Positions 24,073 through 34,729 of a DNA stretch of 64,000 nt are shown here, one piece after another. A program made the translations under genes and the position numbers. Under the pieces are notes generated by a model, which searched no databases, was not told the DNA's origin, and saw only the letters and a list, made by a program, of their open reading frames with translations. Origin of the DNA: Arcanobacterium pluranimalium (lineage in GTDB: Bacteria > Actinomycetota > Actinomycetes > Actinomycetales > Actinomycetaceae); NCBI RefSeq assembly GCF_016907845.1, contig NZ_JAFBCS010000001.1:186001-250000 (forward strand). Direction: 5' to 3'. Position 1 is the stretch's first letter. Every line of letters starts with the position of its first letter.

Positions 24073-27000
24073 TCACACCTCGGTTTCTTTACGACGGCGG
24101 GCAGCCAGCACCATACCAGCGCTAACCATCATCATCGCGCCGAGCACCGAACCGAGTACTTGCGAACCAGTGCGGGCAAGACCCTTTGCAGGAGCCTCAG
24201 CTGCCGGCTGCTCTGGTTCCAGAACTGGCGTCGGAGCCACAGGCACCGGCACAGGCGCTGGATTTACCGGGGTCGGCGTCGGATCAACCGGAGCTGGTGG
24301 CACTGGTACTGGCTTGAATCCGGCGTCTACGTTCACAAACTTCGCACCGGAGATCACGCTCAGCCCAGCCAACGGGCCGTCTGAGTCAATCGCAGTATCG
24401 GTTCCAGCATGAACAGGCACGCTCATCCATCCGTCAGGAGTCTTGAACTCCAGCGTGTAATCGCCTGGGCGCGGAATAGTGAGCGTGTAGCTACCATCTG
24501 CACCGCTGATTACGCTCACTGGATTACCGGAAGCGTCGAGTACCGGCTTTCCAGTGCCGTCGAGCAGGGTGATCGTTACGCCCGCGAAAATTTCTTCGCT
24601 TGCGTCACGGATACCGTCGCCGTTCGCATCTTTCCAGACGACGCCGCTCACGTTACCAGGCTTGTACATGCCCGTATCGAATGAGCTTTCTACCTGGCCA
24701 TTAGCCACAGTCACATCGAATGTGATTCCGTCCGAGTCGAGCGCCTTATCGGTACCCTTACCCGTATCGGTGAGCGTCACGCCAGCAGGTTGCACAACTG
24801 CCACATGGTAAGTACCTGCAAGCAGATCAGCGAAGCGGTAGTTACCGTCCGCATCTGTAACAGCCGTCAACACAGGGTTGCCGTTCACGTCCGTAACGGC
24901 CTGGCCGTCCTTGGTGAGCTGAACTTCCACGCCAGCCAAACCAGGCTCGCCTGCATCTTGGATGCCGTTGCCGTTCAGATCATCCCAGATCGTGTTGGCG
25001 ATCGTGGCGCCGCGCAGGAGTTCGAACTTCGCCTGTGCCACAACTGCTGTTGTGACGAGGTTCGACATTGCCTGAACGTCGTTGGTCCAGTTCACTACAT
25101 CGATGCCGGTGGTGGTCAGCGCACTGATTGTACCCGTCACCGTGAACTCTACCTGGCTACCAGCCGGCAAGGAAGCAATATCCCAGGTGAGGACTTCGCG
25201 TCCGTCTGCACCGGCGGTTACCGTTGCAGGAGCTGGAGTGCTTGCCCCACCCGCAGCCACGACGGCCACGTTCTTCATGGTCACATTGCCCACGCCAGTC
25301 TTACCTGGGAGGGTATCAACCACGTGCACGTTGGTCTGATCCACAGACGAGGTGTTAGAAACAACGACCTTCCACACAACGTCCGCACCAGCAGCGCCAG
25401 TGAATCCACGCGAGATCATCGCAGGCGTCTTTACTACGCCCAGATCGGTGCCTACCAGCGTGTATGCGGTCGGTTGCGAGTCGGAAATATTCAATCCCGA
25501 CGGCGTGCTCGCAGTTACGGAGGTAACCATCGTGCCTTGTGCCTCAGCGTTCGTCGATGGCGTTGCATCGAATACGAAGCGCAACGAGGAACCAGCTGGC
25601 ATGGACGCGAGCTGTGGGAACGTGAGCGTCTGCGTAGCCGCATCATAGACCGGCGTCACCGGAGTGAGCGTTGGTGTGTCACCTGGGTTCATTACCTGCG
25701 AAACCATGTAGGATCCCGCAACCGGAGTCCAGCCGGACGGCAATTTCACTGTAGGCACCACATTATTCAGTGCCGACTGTGGCGAAACCGTGATGGTTGA
25801 GCACCAGTGCATGGTCTGGTTTGGCGCACCGATCGCTACCGGGTTGTCGCACTGAGCACCGGTGTTGGTTGCAATAGCCACGCCTGGTGCAGCGATCTTC
25901 ACCGTGGTGGTTTGGGTGCCAACGGTCGAGCCTGGGTAAATCCGGGTACCGGTTGGGTACGGGGCAGGCTGTGAGGCGAAGTCCCCTAGCTGCACTGTGT
26001 TCGTCAGGTGATCCACAATCGAGACCGACTGATCAATCGCGGTGGACACCGTACCGTGGTACGTCACGGTAAGCGTCTGACCCGGATCAATGACTGGCGC
26101 CCGCAGTTCCATCCACGGAGCGGCTGCCGTCCAGCCCTTGCGCAGCACCATGCCGCCAAGATCGTCTACCCATACGTTGACGAGGTTCTGATCGGCCTTG
26201 TCGGTCAACGCAATACCGTATGCAGGTGCGGTGCCATTGTTGGTCACTGTGACTACATAGTCGATGCGTCCGCCGAGCGCTACCGGTTGTGGAGTCGGAG
26301 TGGACTTTGTGATTGCCAACTTCGGTTCGCCAACTACAGTCACGCCATTCGAAACGGCTGGCGGGAAGTAGGTGGACGACGGCGGTGCGGTAGGTATCGT
26401 CGTAGGTGGCGTTACCGTGGCCTTAGTTGTGATAGGCGCTGGCGTATTTGCACCGAAGCCTGATGGCAGGAGTCCTCCACCTGTGGTGAGCGAACCGAGC
26501 AGGTTTGCCGCAACTTCTGCGGTGCCCGTGCCGGTGGCAGCGTCCGTGTCGGAATAGACGGTGGCTTTCACAGGGAGTTGATCTCCTGCTACCACGGATG
26601 GGGTGCCATCTGGATTCGTGGTGTGGAGCTTGAACGTATTGCTCAAGGTGCGCACGTCACCAGATGCACCGATATCACCGAGCCAGTAACCGTAGGTGGT
26701 GGTGCCATCTGCGTTCTTCACCGGATCCCACAGTTTGACCTGCTTAGCGAGATCGGTGCAGTAGTTGGCGCCTGATTCACACACATCAATCTTCGCATCG
26801 GTTACTTCCACGCGGGCAGGTACCGTGAAGAGCACGTAGGCGCTTGACCAGGCCAGGTTCGCTGGCAGAGCCAATGGGCCTGACACCGTGTAGGTACCAC
26901 CTGGTGCCACCGTTGGATCAACTTTCATAGTGATCACTGGAGGTGCCGATGGGTTGCGCACAATAAGTGAGCCAACGTCAGTCTTAGTGATCTCCCGGAA

Positions 27001-30000
27001 TGGCATCATTGAATAGGTGTAGTACTGTTCTGGTTGATCATTAAGCATTAACGCATACCAAGGCACCATATAATTGAGCGCGCCTAGAGGAGAGGTGAAT
27101 TCATGTGAAGTTACTTGAGCAGTATTGGTCACTTTGGTGCCTTCAGGCGTGGAAGTCGGAATCTCCACTGGGATTCTGATCTTCACTGATGAAGGAACTA
27201 ACGTCACTACAGGCGCAGGATTGCCACTAAGTGCGTTCTCTCCACCAGTACCTTGATAGGTGCGTTTATTCTGATCCGTGGTTCCTTTAATAGTCCATTT
27301 CACTACCGTTTGGGTGGCAGTTTGGGAGATAATTTCTTCGGTCAGTGCCACCACCGTGCCTTTAGCATCGATAGCTGTCGCCGTACCTGGCTTGTAATTA
27401 GCAGCACCGTCTATCGTATCGATAATCGTCAAATCTGGAGAGATATTACCAGCTGAATAAGAGGCAGTGACTTCAAAGGCAGCAGCAGCTGAGCCAGCTT
27501 TCACTGGGGCATCATCTGGGCCAGAATTCACATTGAGTGGATCAGAAATCGTCACATTATCCGTATCTGAGGCGAGCATTGGGTCGCCAGGGCGATCCAG
27601 CAACTCCATGGAGCCATTTGCTTCTGTAGTGAAAGCAGTCACCCGCAATTTGATCTGGGAATAATCAATGCCGCTTGGATCAGCGCCCCCCTGAGTGAGA
27701 AAATCTTTGAAGGTGCTCCAATGATCCCACACGTAGGAGTTATTATTCACACAATCAGCTAAAGACGGTGCCGGCATCACATCGTAAATAAGAATCTTAT
27801 GAGAGATATCTGCGGCAAACTGGTTGTAATATGGATCCATAAGCAGATCAGCTGGAGTAAGCTGCCAGCTCAACGCTTCTCCGCCTGTATTCACCGATGC
27901 CAGATCGCTTGGATCAGTATGATCGCTCGTACAGGTAGTCTTTACCGCCGCACCGACTGTTGGATCTTTGAATGCAGGCACGACATTGCCGGAACGCAAC
28001 TCGATATACTGCCCCGCCGAGTTTTTCCCAAGACCATATGAACCTGAATAACTGTCTATTGGGTCAATTAGATGAGCTGAACCTGGAACGTACGTAAATC
28101 CAGCCGGTAACTTGGCAGTAATCTGCATCGAATTCATCAACGAAGCGCCAGCTACATCGATAGCTGTGGCCATTGTAAAGGCTTTACCCGGCGTCACCAT
28201 CATCGCTTCTGGTTCAACAGCAGGTCGGTAGGAAGAGTTTCCATTCTCATTTCCGGGATACATTTCAGGGTAACGTGATAATTCTGTATACAGATCCTGG
28301 AAATGATGCTCTCGTCTATCGATTTCAAAGCCATACGGATTGCGCTCTGAATCATTTGGGCGCGAAATATCCCGACTCAAAGGCATAATTGCGCCTTGCT
28401 GGATACTTAAGCTTGGCACCGCAAAGTTGATCACCGGATTCACATTATTCGCCGATTGATCCCAGGTGCGGCTGATCGCATATTGCCCGAGTAAGGAACC
28501 GGGGGAATACAGCACCCAATCGGTCACTCGCACATCTACTGTAGCCGGCTGATATACCTTATTTCCATAGTAATCAACGGGTTGCGCTTGAGAAATACCA
28601 TCAACGATGTATTTCACCGTGTAGCTGCGCGACTCTCCTGGTTTGAGTGGAGTCACATCATTCCAGCGCACAGTAGCATCCGATCCTGCCGTGCCGGTGC
28701 CAGCGTCCACAACTTTCCAGCCGATGGTGGACTGAGCACCTGGGTACTGTTGCACGCTTTGCTCACGTGGATCCGCAACCAAGGTATACGAGTTAATGGT
28801 TGCTTTAATAGATGGGTTCGTCACCGTATAGGTACAGGTGACGTTTGGAGCGCCACCAGCCTGTACCGGCCCAACCACTGACGGGCTACACTGCGCACCG
28901 ACCACAGGTTCAGCGGCTTCTGAGATGATATATGCGAATTTAGTCGACTGAGAGTTCAACGCGCCAGCAACGTAATGAGCCGCCCACGAATTGAAACTTC
29001 CATCATGTGGGGTCCAACCATTTGCCACTGAATTAGGATCGCGTGAAACATAATCGTAACTCAATTTGAATACGCGTTCCGTAGCAGTGATTGGAATATT
29101 GTTGAATTTAATGCTTGTGTAAAGCATTCCAGTAGATCCGGGGGCTTTTACCACGTTGTAATTTGTATCGGTGTACCATGAGAGGCTTCGCGGCAGGTTC
29201 GGAATATCGCTACAGTTACTTACACACTCCAGGGTGGGTGTTCCTGCCTGGAAATAGTCACCTTCAGTACTTACATTCCAAGCTACGTCCGTGAGCTTGT
29301 CCATTGCGGGTACGGTGAGGATCAGTTCTGCTTTGGCAGGTTGACCAGCGATCACCTCATTTGGCGTGATATTTCCGTCGAGCTTAATACTCTTCGGATC
29401 GAGAATATACAGCGCACTTTGCCCACGCAATGTGCCATCGCTCCAGAATTGCTTCATGGAATCGTAGTACACACTCATATTGTTATAAACAGTGTTTGCC
29501 ACTTTCGCATCTGCATCAACAACAGCGTTTACAGCTATTGTGATAGCGGATTTCTCTGGAAGATCAGGCAGAATTTTCCACGTTACAACCTGGTACGCAT
29601 CAACGCCGGTGCCAACAGTAGTGATCGTTTCTGTTACGTCGGTGCCGATCACTAAGGTCTTTCCGGTGCTCGTATCCACCAAGTTTGCAGAACCTGGCAC
29701 ATAGGTAACATCGGCAGGGAAAGTGTCAACAAACGTACCGTTACCAGACACATTAAACATATTGCTCATGAAAGTGCCGTTGAATGTAACAGTAGCTCCT
29801 GGCTTCGCAGTCTGTGGGCCATACGTAGTATTGAGGTTTGGCATGGACTTGTAGCACGACGACCACCCGTCCATTACATATGCCACGGGAGTTCCTACGT
29901 TTGCACCATAGTTGACGGAACCTAGAGAATCTTTCCAGGTGAGGTGGAAGCTCGCCTGCTCAAAACCATAAGCAGTAATATCCTTCGCTGCAACACCAGC

Positions 30001-33000
30001 AACCTGGATACTTACATTGGCATTTGTAGGCACATCACCTAATGGAATCTTCAAGGTCTGCTTAGTAGTGGAACCATCACCAGATACCAGCACATCTGCC
30101 ACCTGGAACGTCTTATTCAATGGCGACCCAACGTATACCGAGGTAACGGAAATACCGATCGGGATTTGTAAAGTCATCACCGAATCATAGGCTGTACCCT
30201 GCTGAGGTGACATCGATGCACCAAAGTTGTGATTTCCTATCGTTGCAGTGAAACTCAAGCCTGCAGCTTGACCCTTGGTAAGCCCCGATTGGCACTGTTC
30301 AATGTTCACATCGTAGGTCCAATAATACGGTGCGCGCACGTAGGTGGTTACGCTCGCGGTGATTGGGTTCGTCCACGCCAGTGCCATATTTGGAGCGGTG
30401 AACGAATCGATCGTCACCTGGTTCACTACCTTGGCATGGACTGGAGTACCATTGATATAAGTTGCCTTGAGGTCACCCGATACCGGCATTTTCGCCGTGT
30501 ACACCAGCGTCAGCGTTCCACCGGCAGGAATCGAATCAGCAGCAATAGAGATCTTTCCGTTTGCCACCGTAGCGGTACCACCAGTGACCGACGCAACTGC
30601 TACGTCAGTGAGCTTGTAACCTGTGCCTGAGCTGCTACCGAGATCATCGTGAGCAAGCACATTCGTTGCCGCCAGATCACCCTTATTTGTGATCTTCACA
30701 GTGAACGTAGCAGTATCACCTGGATCCCATACCTGCGCATCAACCGTCTTAGTTACAGTCAAATCAGGAGAATCAACATTCACTTTTGCAACCGCAAACT
30801 CACTGCGCCCAGTGTAACCAGCAAGGTTAGCCACTTCTGGTGCAGCAGCTGGCGCTGTGAATGCCGAATCGCTCGACCACCACATACCAGCAGAGTTCAC
30901 AAGATTTCCACCGAGTTTATCGAGGGACAGCTCCGTGACGATCGTTCCCGTTGGTGGCGTTAGCAGTTCTGAGCTGCCCGTGTAATACTTATCTACCTGA
31001 ACGGTATACGTGCCACGCAAGACCGTGCTCACCGGAGCATTAGCCTGCCAGGTGCCGAGATTCCAACCGATAGTGCTGATGCCATTCACAGCATTATCGG
31101 TTGTGGTCATCTTCTGCGCCACAACTTGCGCACCAGCTACCACAGAGAGATCACTTTGAGATACGAGCTTCACTCCACGTGGCAGCTTATCGATCAGCGA
31201 TAACCCATACTGCGTTTCAGTTTGCCCAGCAGGCAAAGTTATATCCACTGTATAAGTGATGGTATCGCCTGGGATCACATGCGTTTTATCAGCAGTTTTC
31301 ACCACCGACGGGCGGATTACAAACGGCAACACATCCAGATAGCCAGTTACGGTCTGTGCCGGATCATAAGCAGATTCCACAACCGAATTAGATGCCGCCA
31401 CCTCATTGGCTACTGGAGTAGAACCATCATGTTGAACCGGGATCGTCAACGTGACCGAAGTTCCCGCAGGAATAGAGGAAATCAGCCATTTCTTAGCAGT
31501 AGTTGAACCGCTCACCAAGGAGACAGTCGGCACGGCAGACGTGCCGCGCACGTTCACCTGCGGCACTCCGCCCGTCATGAGGCTTTCCGCATACGTCAAA
31601 TGTGCCGGCAAAGAATCAGAAATGCTCACATTCGTTGCATCTACTGTGCCGGAATTTCGAATAGTCAACGCATATTCGGAGGTCTTACCAGACACAATCG
31701 TGCCATGATTAGTATCAGTAGGGAGCTTGGACGCTACCAGCGTGACCTTACCAATCGTGCCCGACAGCGAGTCTTGACCCGTGAGCCAATACTGGTTTGT
31801 GCTCCCAATGTAACGGGCTCCGAAGCTATCAGCGGCGTTCACGTCGGCATCGAGGGTCCAGCCACCTGGAACGAAAGTATTAGTGCCAACAAGATCCGTT
31901 ACAGTGAGCGTCTCGCCTGGACCAATCCTTACTCCATTAAATTTGACCGTCGTCGGATTGCCGGCGCCGTTATACGTGATAGCTCCCGCTACGGTGGTGC
32001 CATTAGGTAACTTTGCAGTAATAGAGTGGTTTTGACCCCAGTCACCAGCCGTTCCAGACCATTTAAGGTTAATCACCGGATCATACATCGGCGCATCGCC
32101 AGGGTTCGTCACCAAATAGGTGAACGTGGGGTGGTCGATGGTGGCAAAGGTGGAGCTACCCTCAATTTGAGCATCAAATGTGAGCTTTGGATAGCTAATT
32201 GTTACTGCTTCTTTTGAGAAAATCCGCTGGTACGGCAAATTATCTTGAAGAGAAACAGCTCCATTACCATATGGCCCGTACCACTGCGGTTCAAGCCAGA
32301 AATTGACCAGATTCTTATCCTCGTGCCCAATATAAGTATTGTTGATCGGCGCATCAAGATTACGCTCGATCGTAACCGTCTCACCTGGAGCTAGGGAATC
32401 GATTATATAGAACCAGGCAGAATGCCCAGTAACATAGGTTTCTTTCACCCGAGGGTTTGGAACAAGCGTTGCATCTGTGGTGCGATCACTTGTAAATCTA
32501 ATAAACGGTTCAGCATCAGCACTTCGCCGTAAAGCCAATTCTGTGGCCGGCAAGTTGCCCTTATTAGTTACCTTAAAAGCAATCTTCTTCGGCGTGGCAC
32601 TATTTCGCTCCGGAACCCACGTAGTAGCAGGTTCTACCGGCACCGACTCAATAATAATCGAACCGATCGTCACCGGATCGCTCGCCTTTGCATTGTAGGT
32701 GTAGTCTGGCCACGCACGCGGATCCGGCTTAGCTTGACCCAAAATAGGAGCAGGGTTAGCACCCAACGCTACCGGAAGCACCACTTGATCGCCCGCATTA
32801 CCGAAAACGTCGAAGGTGACCTTGATCTGGATATGGCGATCCGTAGCAGCCGGCGCAATAGGAGCAGCAAAATACCAGCCCATATTCCTTACAGAGCCCA
32901 AGTCAACAGCACTCAACTGCTCATAGCTCAACGGAGTTTGAGTAGTGCCATCACCAATGGTCACCGAGCGCGTCCAAAGATGCCATTTACCAATAGCTTG

Positions 33001-34191
33001 CGTGCCCTGCGGCAATGCGGCCATCACAGTAGTTTCATTCAGAGTAGTACCAGCAGGCACAAGAACGTCAATCATATAATCGACGTCTCCACCATTGCGC
33101 ACCAGATCAGAAGCAGACGAAACCGAAATACTTGGCTGCTTACCAGTAACCGACACACTCGCCGTCGCACTCACGCTCTTCAACGCAACCCGAGACACAC
33201 CCGCAACCTCAGGAGCAGCGTAACCAGACGCCGTGGCCGTATTCGCTAAAACACCAGAAGCGCTATCGCCAACCTTGACCGAATAGGTAACCTGACGCGA
33301 ACCACCAGAAGCCAAATCACCCATAGCAAAAGTAAGCGTATTCGCAGCAGCATCAAACTTGCCGCCGCCAGCGTTCACGACCGTGACACCAGCAGGAAGA
33401 GTGTCAACGACCTGCACGCCAAAAGCAGAACCACCAGAAGTGGAGACGTTCACGTTGTAAGTCACAGTAGAGCCGGGAGCCACAGAGTCAGCAGGGGTAG
33501 CTGACTTCGAGACAGCAAGCTTCGGATCAGCCACGCCGACCTTGCCCACCTCAGGAGAAGCCACAAAAGTCTCCGTGCCAGAAGCATAACCAGCCACAAT
33601 GGAGGAGACATCAATAACGCTACCTGGCTTCGCGGTGGTTGGAACCACGCCAGAAACAGCGAACTTCACCGTGCCGCCAGCTTCAAGACCAGCCACAGCA
33701 CCGAGTGGCGCGTAAGCTACATAATCGGGATCGGTGGCAGTGCCAAGATTTTGAATGACCCAGCTCGAAGCATTCCACGGGTGCACCGTTGACCCCGGCG
33801 CTGTGGAAGCAGCCGGATCAGCCATCACCGCAGCAACAGGCTTATCGTTGACGAAAAGCTGTAGATTCTGCCAGTTCTCGAGGCCAGAGACGTTAAGGTG
33901 CACGAAAGTAGTGGCGTCGAACGAGCCATCCGGACGCACATATTCACGCTGCTCAACGGCTTTAGGGAACGATGCGGTGGCCGAAACTTCGACCAGTTCG
34001 CCTAGGCCAGCCGCTTGCGCTCCACCCACAACTTCTTTCGTTGAGGTTCCTGCAGGCTTCACGCCGGCAAGGAGGTCAATAGCACCATTCGTGCCAACGC
34101 CCTGCGCCATGCCAACGGGAAACAATAATAACAATGACACAATCAGGGCTAAAAACTTGGCAGAGATCTGCCCGGTGATTCGCTTTAACAT
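24073..34191 (-). CDS. Giant cell-wall-anchored surface protein, DUF11 and SdrD-like repeats
   Basis: A single intact frame of 3372 residues. The N-terminus has a signal peptide (FLALIVSLLLLFPVGMAQG). Most of the protein is built from DUF11-like beta domains, each opening with a phrase such as LAVSKSATPADSVAPGSTV, LTVTKTVDAQVWDPGDTAT, LAITKSTPTPQPVALGGRI or LGVVKTPAMISRG; I see at least seven. Two SdrD B-like domains follow near residues 3060-3280 (WDDLNGNGIQDAGEPGLAG and WKDANGDGIRDASEE), with likely calcium-binding DxNxNGxxD loops. A proline/valine-rich spacer precedes the sortase signal LARTG (about residue 3338), a hydrophobic stretch and RRRKE. It is a probable adhesin or stalk. AGAGGG precedes the start. 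No sortase gene is nearby. Confidence 0.92.
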   Translation of the reverse strand: MLKRITGQISAKFLALIVSLLLLFPVGMAQGVGTNGAIDLLAGVKPAGTSTKEVVGGAQAAGLGELVEVSATASFPKAVEQREYVRPDGSFDATTFVHLNVSGLENWQNLQLFVNDKPVAAVMADPAASTAPGSTVHPWNASSWVIQNLGTATDPDYVAYAPLGAVAGLEAGGTVKFAVSGVVPTTAKPGSVIDVSSIVAGYASGTETFVASPEVGKVGVADPKLAVSKSATPADSVAPGSTVTYNVNVSTSGGSAFGVQVVDTLPAGVTVVNAGGGKFDAAANTLTFAMGDLASGGSRQVTYSVKVGDSASGVLANTATASGYAAPEVAGVSRVALKSVSATASVSVTGKQPSISVSSASDLVRNGGDVDYMIDVLVPAGTTLNETTVMAALPQGTQAIGKWHLWTRSVTIGDGTTQTPLSYEQLSAVDLGSVRNMGWYFAAPIAPAATDRHIQIKVTFDVFGNAGDQVVLPVALGANPAPILGQAKPDPRAWPDYTYNAKASDPVTIGSIIIESVPVEPATTWVPERNSATPKKIAFKVTNKGNLPATELALRRSADAEPFIRFTSDRTTDATLVPNPRVKETYVTGHSAWFYIIDSLAPGETVTIERNLDAPINNTYIGHEDKNLVNFWLEPQWYGPYGNGAVSLQDNLPYQRIFSKEAVTISYPKLTFDAQIEGSSTFATIDHPTFTYLVTNPGDAPMYDPVINLKWSGTAGDWGQNHSITAKLPNGTTVAGAITYNGAGNPTTVKFNGVRIGPGETLTVTDLVGTNTFVPGGWTLDADVNAADSFGARYIGSTNQYWLTGQDSLSGTIGKVTLVASKLPTDTNHGTIVSGKTSEYALTIRNSGTVDATNVSISDSLPAHLTYAESLMTGGVPQVNVRGTSAVPTVSLVSGSTTAKKWLISSIPAGTSVTLTIPVQHDGSTPVANEVAASNSVVESAYDPAQTVTGYLDVLPFVIRPSVVKTADKTHVIPGDTITYTVDITLPAGQTETQYGLSLIDKLPRGVKLVSQSDLSVVAGAQVVAQKMTTTDNAVNGISTIGWNLGTWQANAPVSTVLRGTYTVQVDKYYTGSSELLTPPTGTIVTELSLDKLGGNLVNSAGMWWSSDSAFTAPAAAPEVANLAGYTGRSEFAVAKVNVDSPDLTVTKTVDAQVWDPGDTATFTVKITNKGDLAATNVLAHDDLGSSSGTGYKLTDVAVASVTGGTATVANGKISIAADSIPAGGTLTLVYTAKMPVSGDLKATYINGTPVHAKVVNQVTIDSFTAPNMALAWTNPITASVTTYVRAPYYWTYDVNIEQCQSGLTKGQAAGLSFTATIGNHNFGASMSPQQGTAYDSVMTLQIPIGISVTSVYVGSPLNKTFQVADVLVSGDGSTTKQTLKIPLGDVPTNANVSIQVAGVAAKDITAYGFEQASFHLTWKDSLGSVNYGANVGTPVAYVMDGWSSCYKSMPNLNTTYGPQTAKPGATVTFNGTFMSNMFNVSGNGTFVDTFPADVTYVPGSANLVDTSTGKTLVIGTDVTETITTVGTGVDAYQVVTWKILPDLPEKSAITIAVNAVVDADAKVANTVYNNMSVYYDSMKQFWSDGTLRGQSALYILDPKSIKLDGNITPNEVIAGQPAKAELILTVPAMDKLTDVAWNVSTEGDYFQAGTPTLECVSNCSDIPNLPRSLSWYTDTNYNVVKAPGSTGMLYTSIKFNNIPITATERVFKLSYDYVSRDPNSVANGWTPHDGSFNSWAAHYVAGALNSQSTKFAYIISEAAEPVVGAQCSPSVVGPVQAGGAPNVTCTYTVTNPSIKATINSYTLVADPREQSVQQYPGAQSTIGWKVVDAGTGTAGSDATVRWNDVTPLKPGESRSYTVKYIVDGISQAQPVDYYGNKVYQPATVDVRVTDWVLYSPGSLLGQYAISRTWDQSANNVNPVINFAVPSLSIQQGAIMPLSRDISRPNDSERNPYGFEIDRREHHFQDLYTELSRYPEMYPGNENGNSSYRPAVEPEAMMVTPGKAFTMATAIDVAGASLMNSMQITAKLPAGFTYVPGSAHLIDPIDSYSGSYGLGKNSAGQYIELRSGNVVPAFKDPTVGAAVKTTCTSDHTDPSDLASVNTGGEALSWQLTPADLLMDPYYNQFAADISHKILIYDVMPAPSLADCVNNNSYVWDHWSTFKDFLTQGGADPSGIDYSQIKLRVTAFTTEANGSMELLDRPGDPMLASDTDNVTISDPLNVNSGPDDAPVKAGSAAAAFEVTASYSAGNISPDLTIIDTIDGAANYKPGTATAIDAKGTVVALTEEIISQTATQTVVKWTIKGTTDQNKRTYQGTGGENALSGNPAPVVTLVPSSVKIRIPVEIPTSTPEGTKVTNTAQVTSHEFTSPLGALNYMVPWYALMLNDQPEQYYTYSMMPFREITKTDVGSLIVRNPSAPPVITMKVDPTVAPGGTYTVSGPLALPANLAWSSAYVLFTVPARVEVTDAKIDVCESGANYCTDLAKQVKLWDPVKNADGTTTYGYWLGDIGASGDVRTLSNTFKLHTTNPDGTPSVVAGDQLPVKATVYSDTDAATGTGTAEVAANLLGSLTTGGGLLPSGFGANTPAPITTKATVTPPTTIPTAPPSSTYFPPAVSNGVTVVGEPKLAITKSTPTPQPVALGGRIDYVVTVTNNGTAPAYGIALTDKADQNLVNVWVDDLGGMVLRKGWTAAAPWMELRAPVIDPGQTLTVTYHGTVSTAIDQSVSIVDHLTNTVQLGDFASQPAPYPTGTRIYPGSTVGTQTTTVKIAAPGVAIATNTGAQCDNPVAIGAPNQTMHWCSTITVSPQSALNNVVPTVKLPSGWTPVAGSYMVSQVMNPGDTPTLTPVTPVYDAATQTLTFPQLASMPAGSSLRFVFDATPSTNAEAQGTMVTSVTASTPSGLNISDSQPTAYTLVGTDLGVVKTPAMISRGFTGAAGADVVWKVVVSNTSSVDQTNVHVVDTLPGKTGVGNVTMKNVAVVAAGGASTPAPATVTAGADGREVLTWDIASLPAGSQVEFTVTGTISALTTTGIDVVNWTNDVQAMSNLVTTAVVAQAKFELLRGATIANTIWDDLNGNGIQDAGEPGLAGVEVQLTKDGQAVTDVNGNPVLTAVTDADGNYRFADLLAGTYHVAVVQPAGVTLTDTGKGTDKALDSDGITFDVTVANGQVESSFDTGMYKPGNVSGVVWKDANGDGIRDASEEIFAGVTITLLDGTGKPVLDASGNPVSVISGADGSYTLTIPRPGDYTLEFKTPDGWMSVPVHAGTDTAIDSDGPLAGLSVISGAKFVNVDAGFKPVPVPPAPVDPTPTPVNPAPVPVPVAPTPVLEPEQPAAEAPAKGLARTGSQVLGSVLGAMMMVSAGMVLAARRRKETEV

Positions 34192-34727
34192 CCAATCCCT
34201 CTCACAGGATCACGGTGCAATACTTGACACCCTCAAGCTTGCATCTGCGTGGTTAGCGTATTTACCCTTCCTCGTCAGTAACAATCAATCAAACCAATAA
34301 AACTAGGGCAAATACATATATCAAGACTCAGGGTATCAAGAAAATGGCTGAATGTTCAACAATAATTGTATTAATAAAAATTTTGGTGCGGGGGTCACAT
34401 TTTAGGGGTTGGTTGGGTGTGGGTGGGGCGAGGATGAGGGGTTGTGGGGGCGTTGGTTGGGTGTGTGGGTGCTGGGCGACGTGTTGGGTGGGTGCTTGGA
34501 TATGGGGTATTGGTGCGTCGGCGGAGGCATTGCGCGTTGGGGGATGCCGGCGTGGCATAAGGTAACACGGCATGAGGTCACGCGGAGGATCGTTACTTTT
34601 GGGGCGCTTTTGTAAACATCTCGATATATGTAGAGATGTTTACAAAAGCGCCCCAAAACGTGTGGACGTCCAAGGTTTGTTGACGTCTAGGGTTTGTGGA
34701 TCTTTAAGGTTTGTGGAGTTCTACGGC
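34192..34727. other. Gene-free stretch: G-rich low complexity, palindrome and tandem repeats
   Basis: No convincing gene. Bases 34385-34520 are G/T-rich with repeated GGTTGGGTG-like words and could form G-quadruplexes on the plus strand. Palindrome copy A (34597-34658) and four 17-bp repeats follow. The promoter of the giant protein gene should lie in 34192-34380. Confidence 0.5.
34597..34658. repeat. Dispersed palindrome family, copy A
   Basis: Perfect 26-bp arms (34597-34622 and 34633-34658, beginning TTTTGGGGCGCTTTTGTAAA) around the loop GATATATGTA. Related copies at 35400, 37685 and 43545 share the GGGGC outer end, the AACATCTC inner end and a GATATAT loop, but differ in the middle of the arms. 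Confidence 0.85.
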
Positions 34728-34729
34728 TT
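34662..34729. repeat. Four degenerate 17-bp tandem repeats
   Basis: Units start at 34662, 34679, 34696 and 34713 and resemble GTGGACGTCTAAGGTTT. The last unit runs into the stop codon of the thioesterase gene. Confidence 0.65.

Noticed and set aside
24160-34000. Many long frames on the plus strand opposite the giant surface protein (for example 24790-25800, 32734-33249)
   Set aside because: They are antisense shadows of a repetitive Thr/Val/Gly-rich coding sequence, have no ribosome sites and encode Arg/His/Cys-rich nonsense.
34344-34565. Small frames in the G-rich tract downstream of the palindrome region
   Set aside because: Composition is Trp/Gly low complexity caused by GGT/GGG runs; both strands are open, and no start signals are seen.
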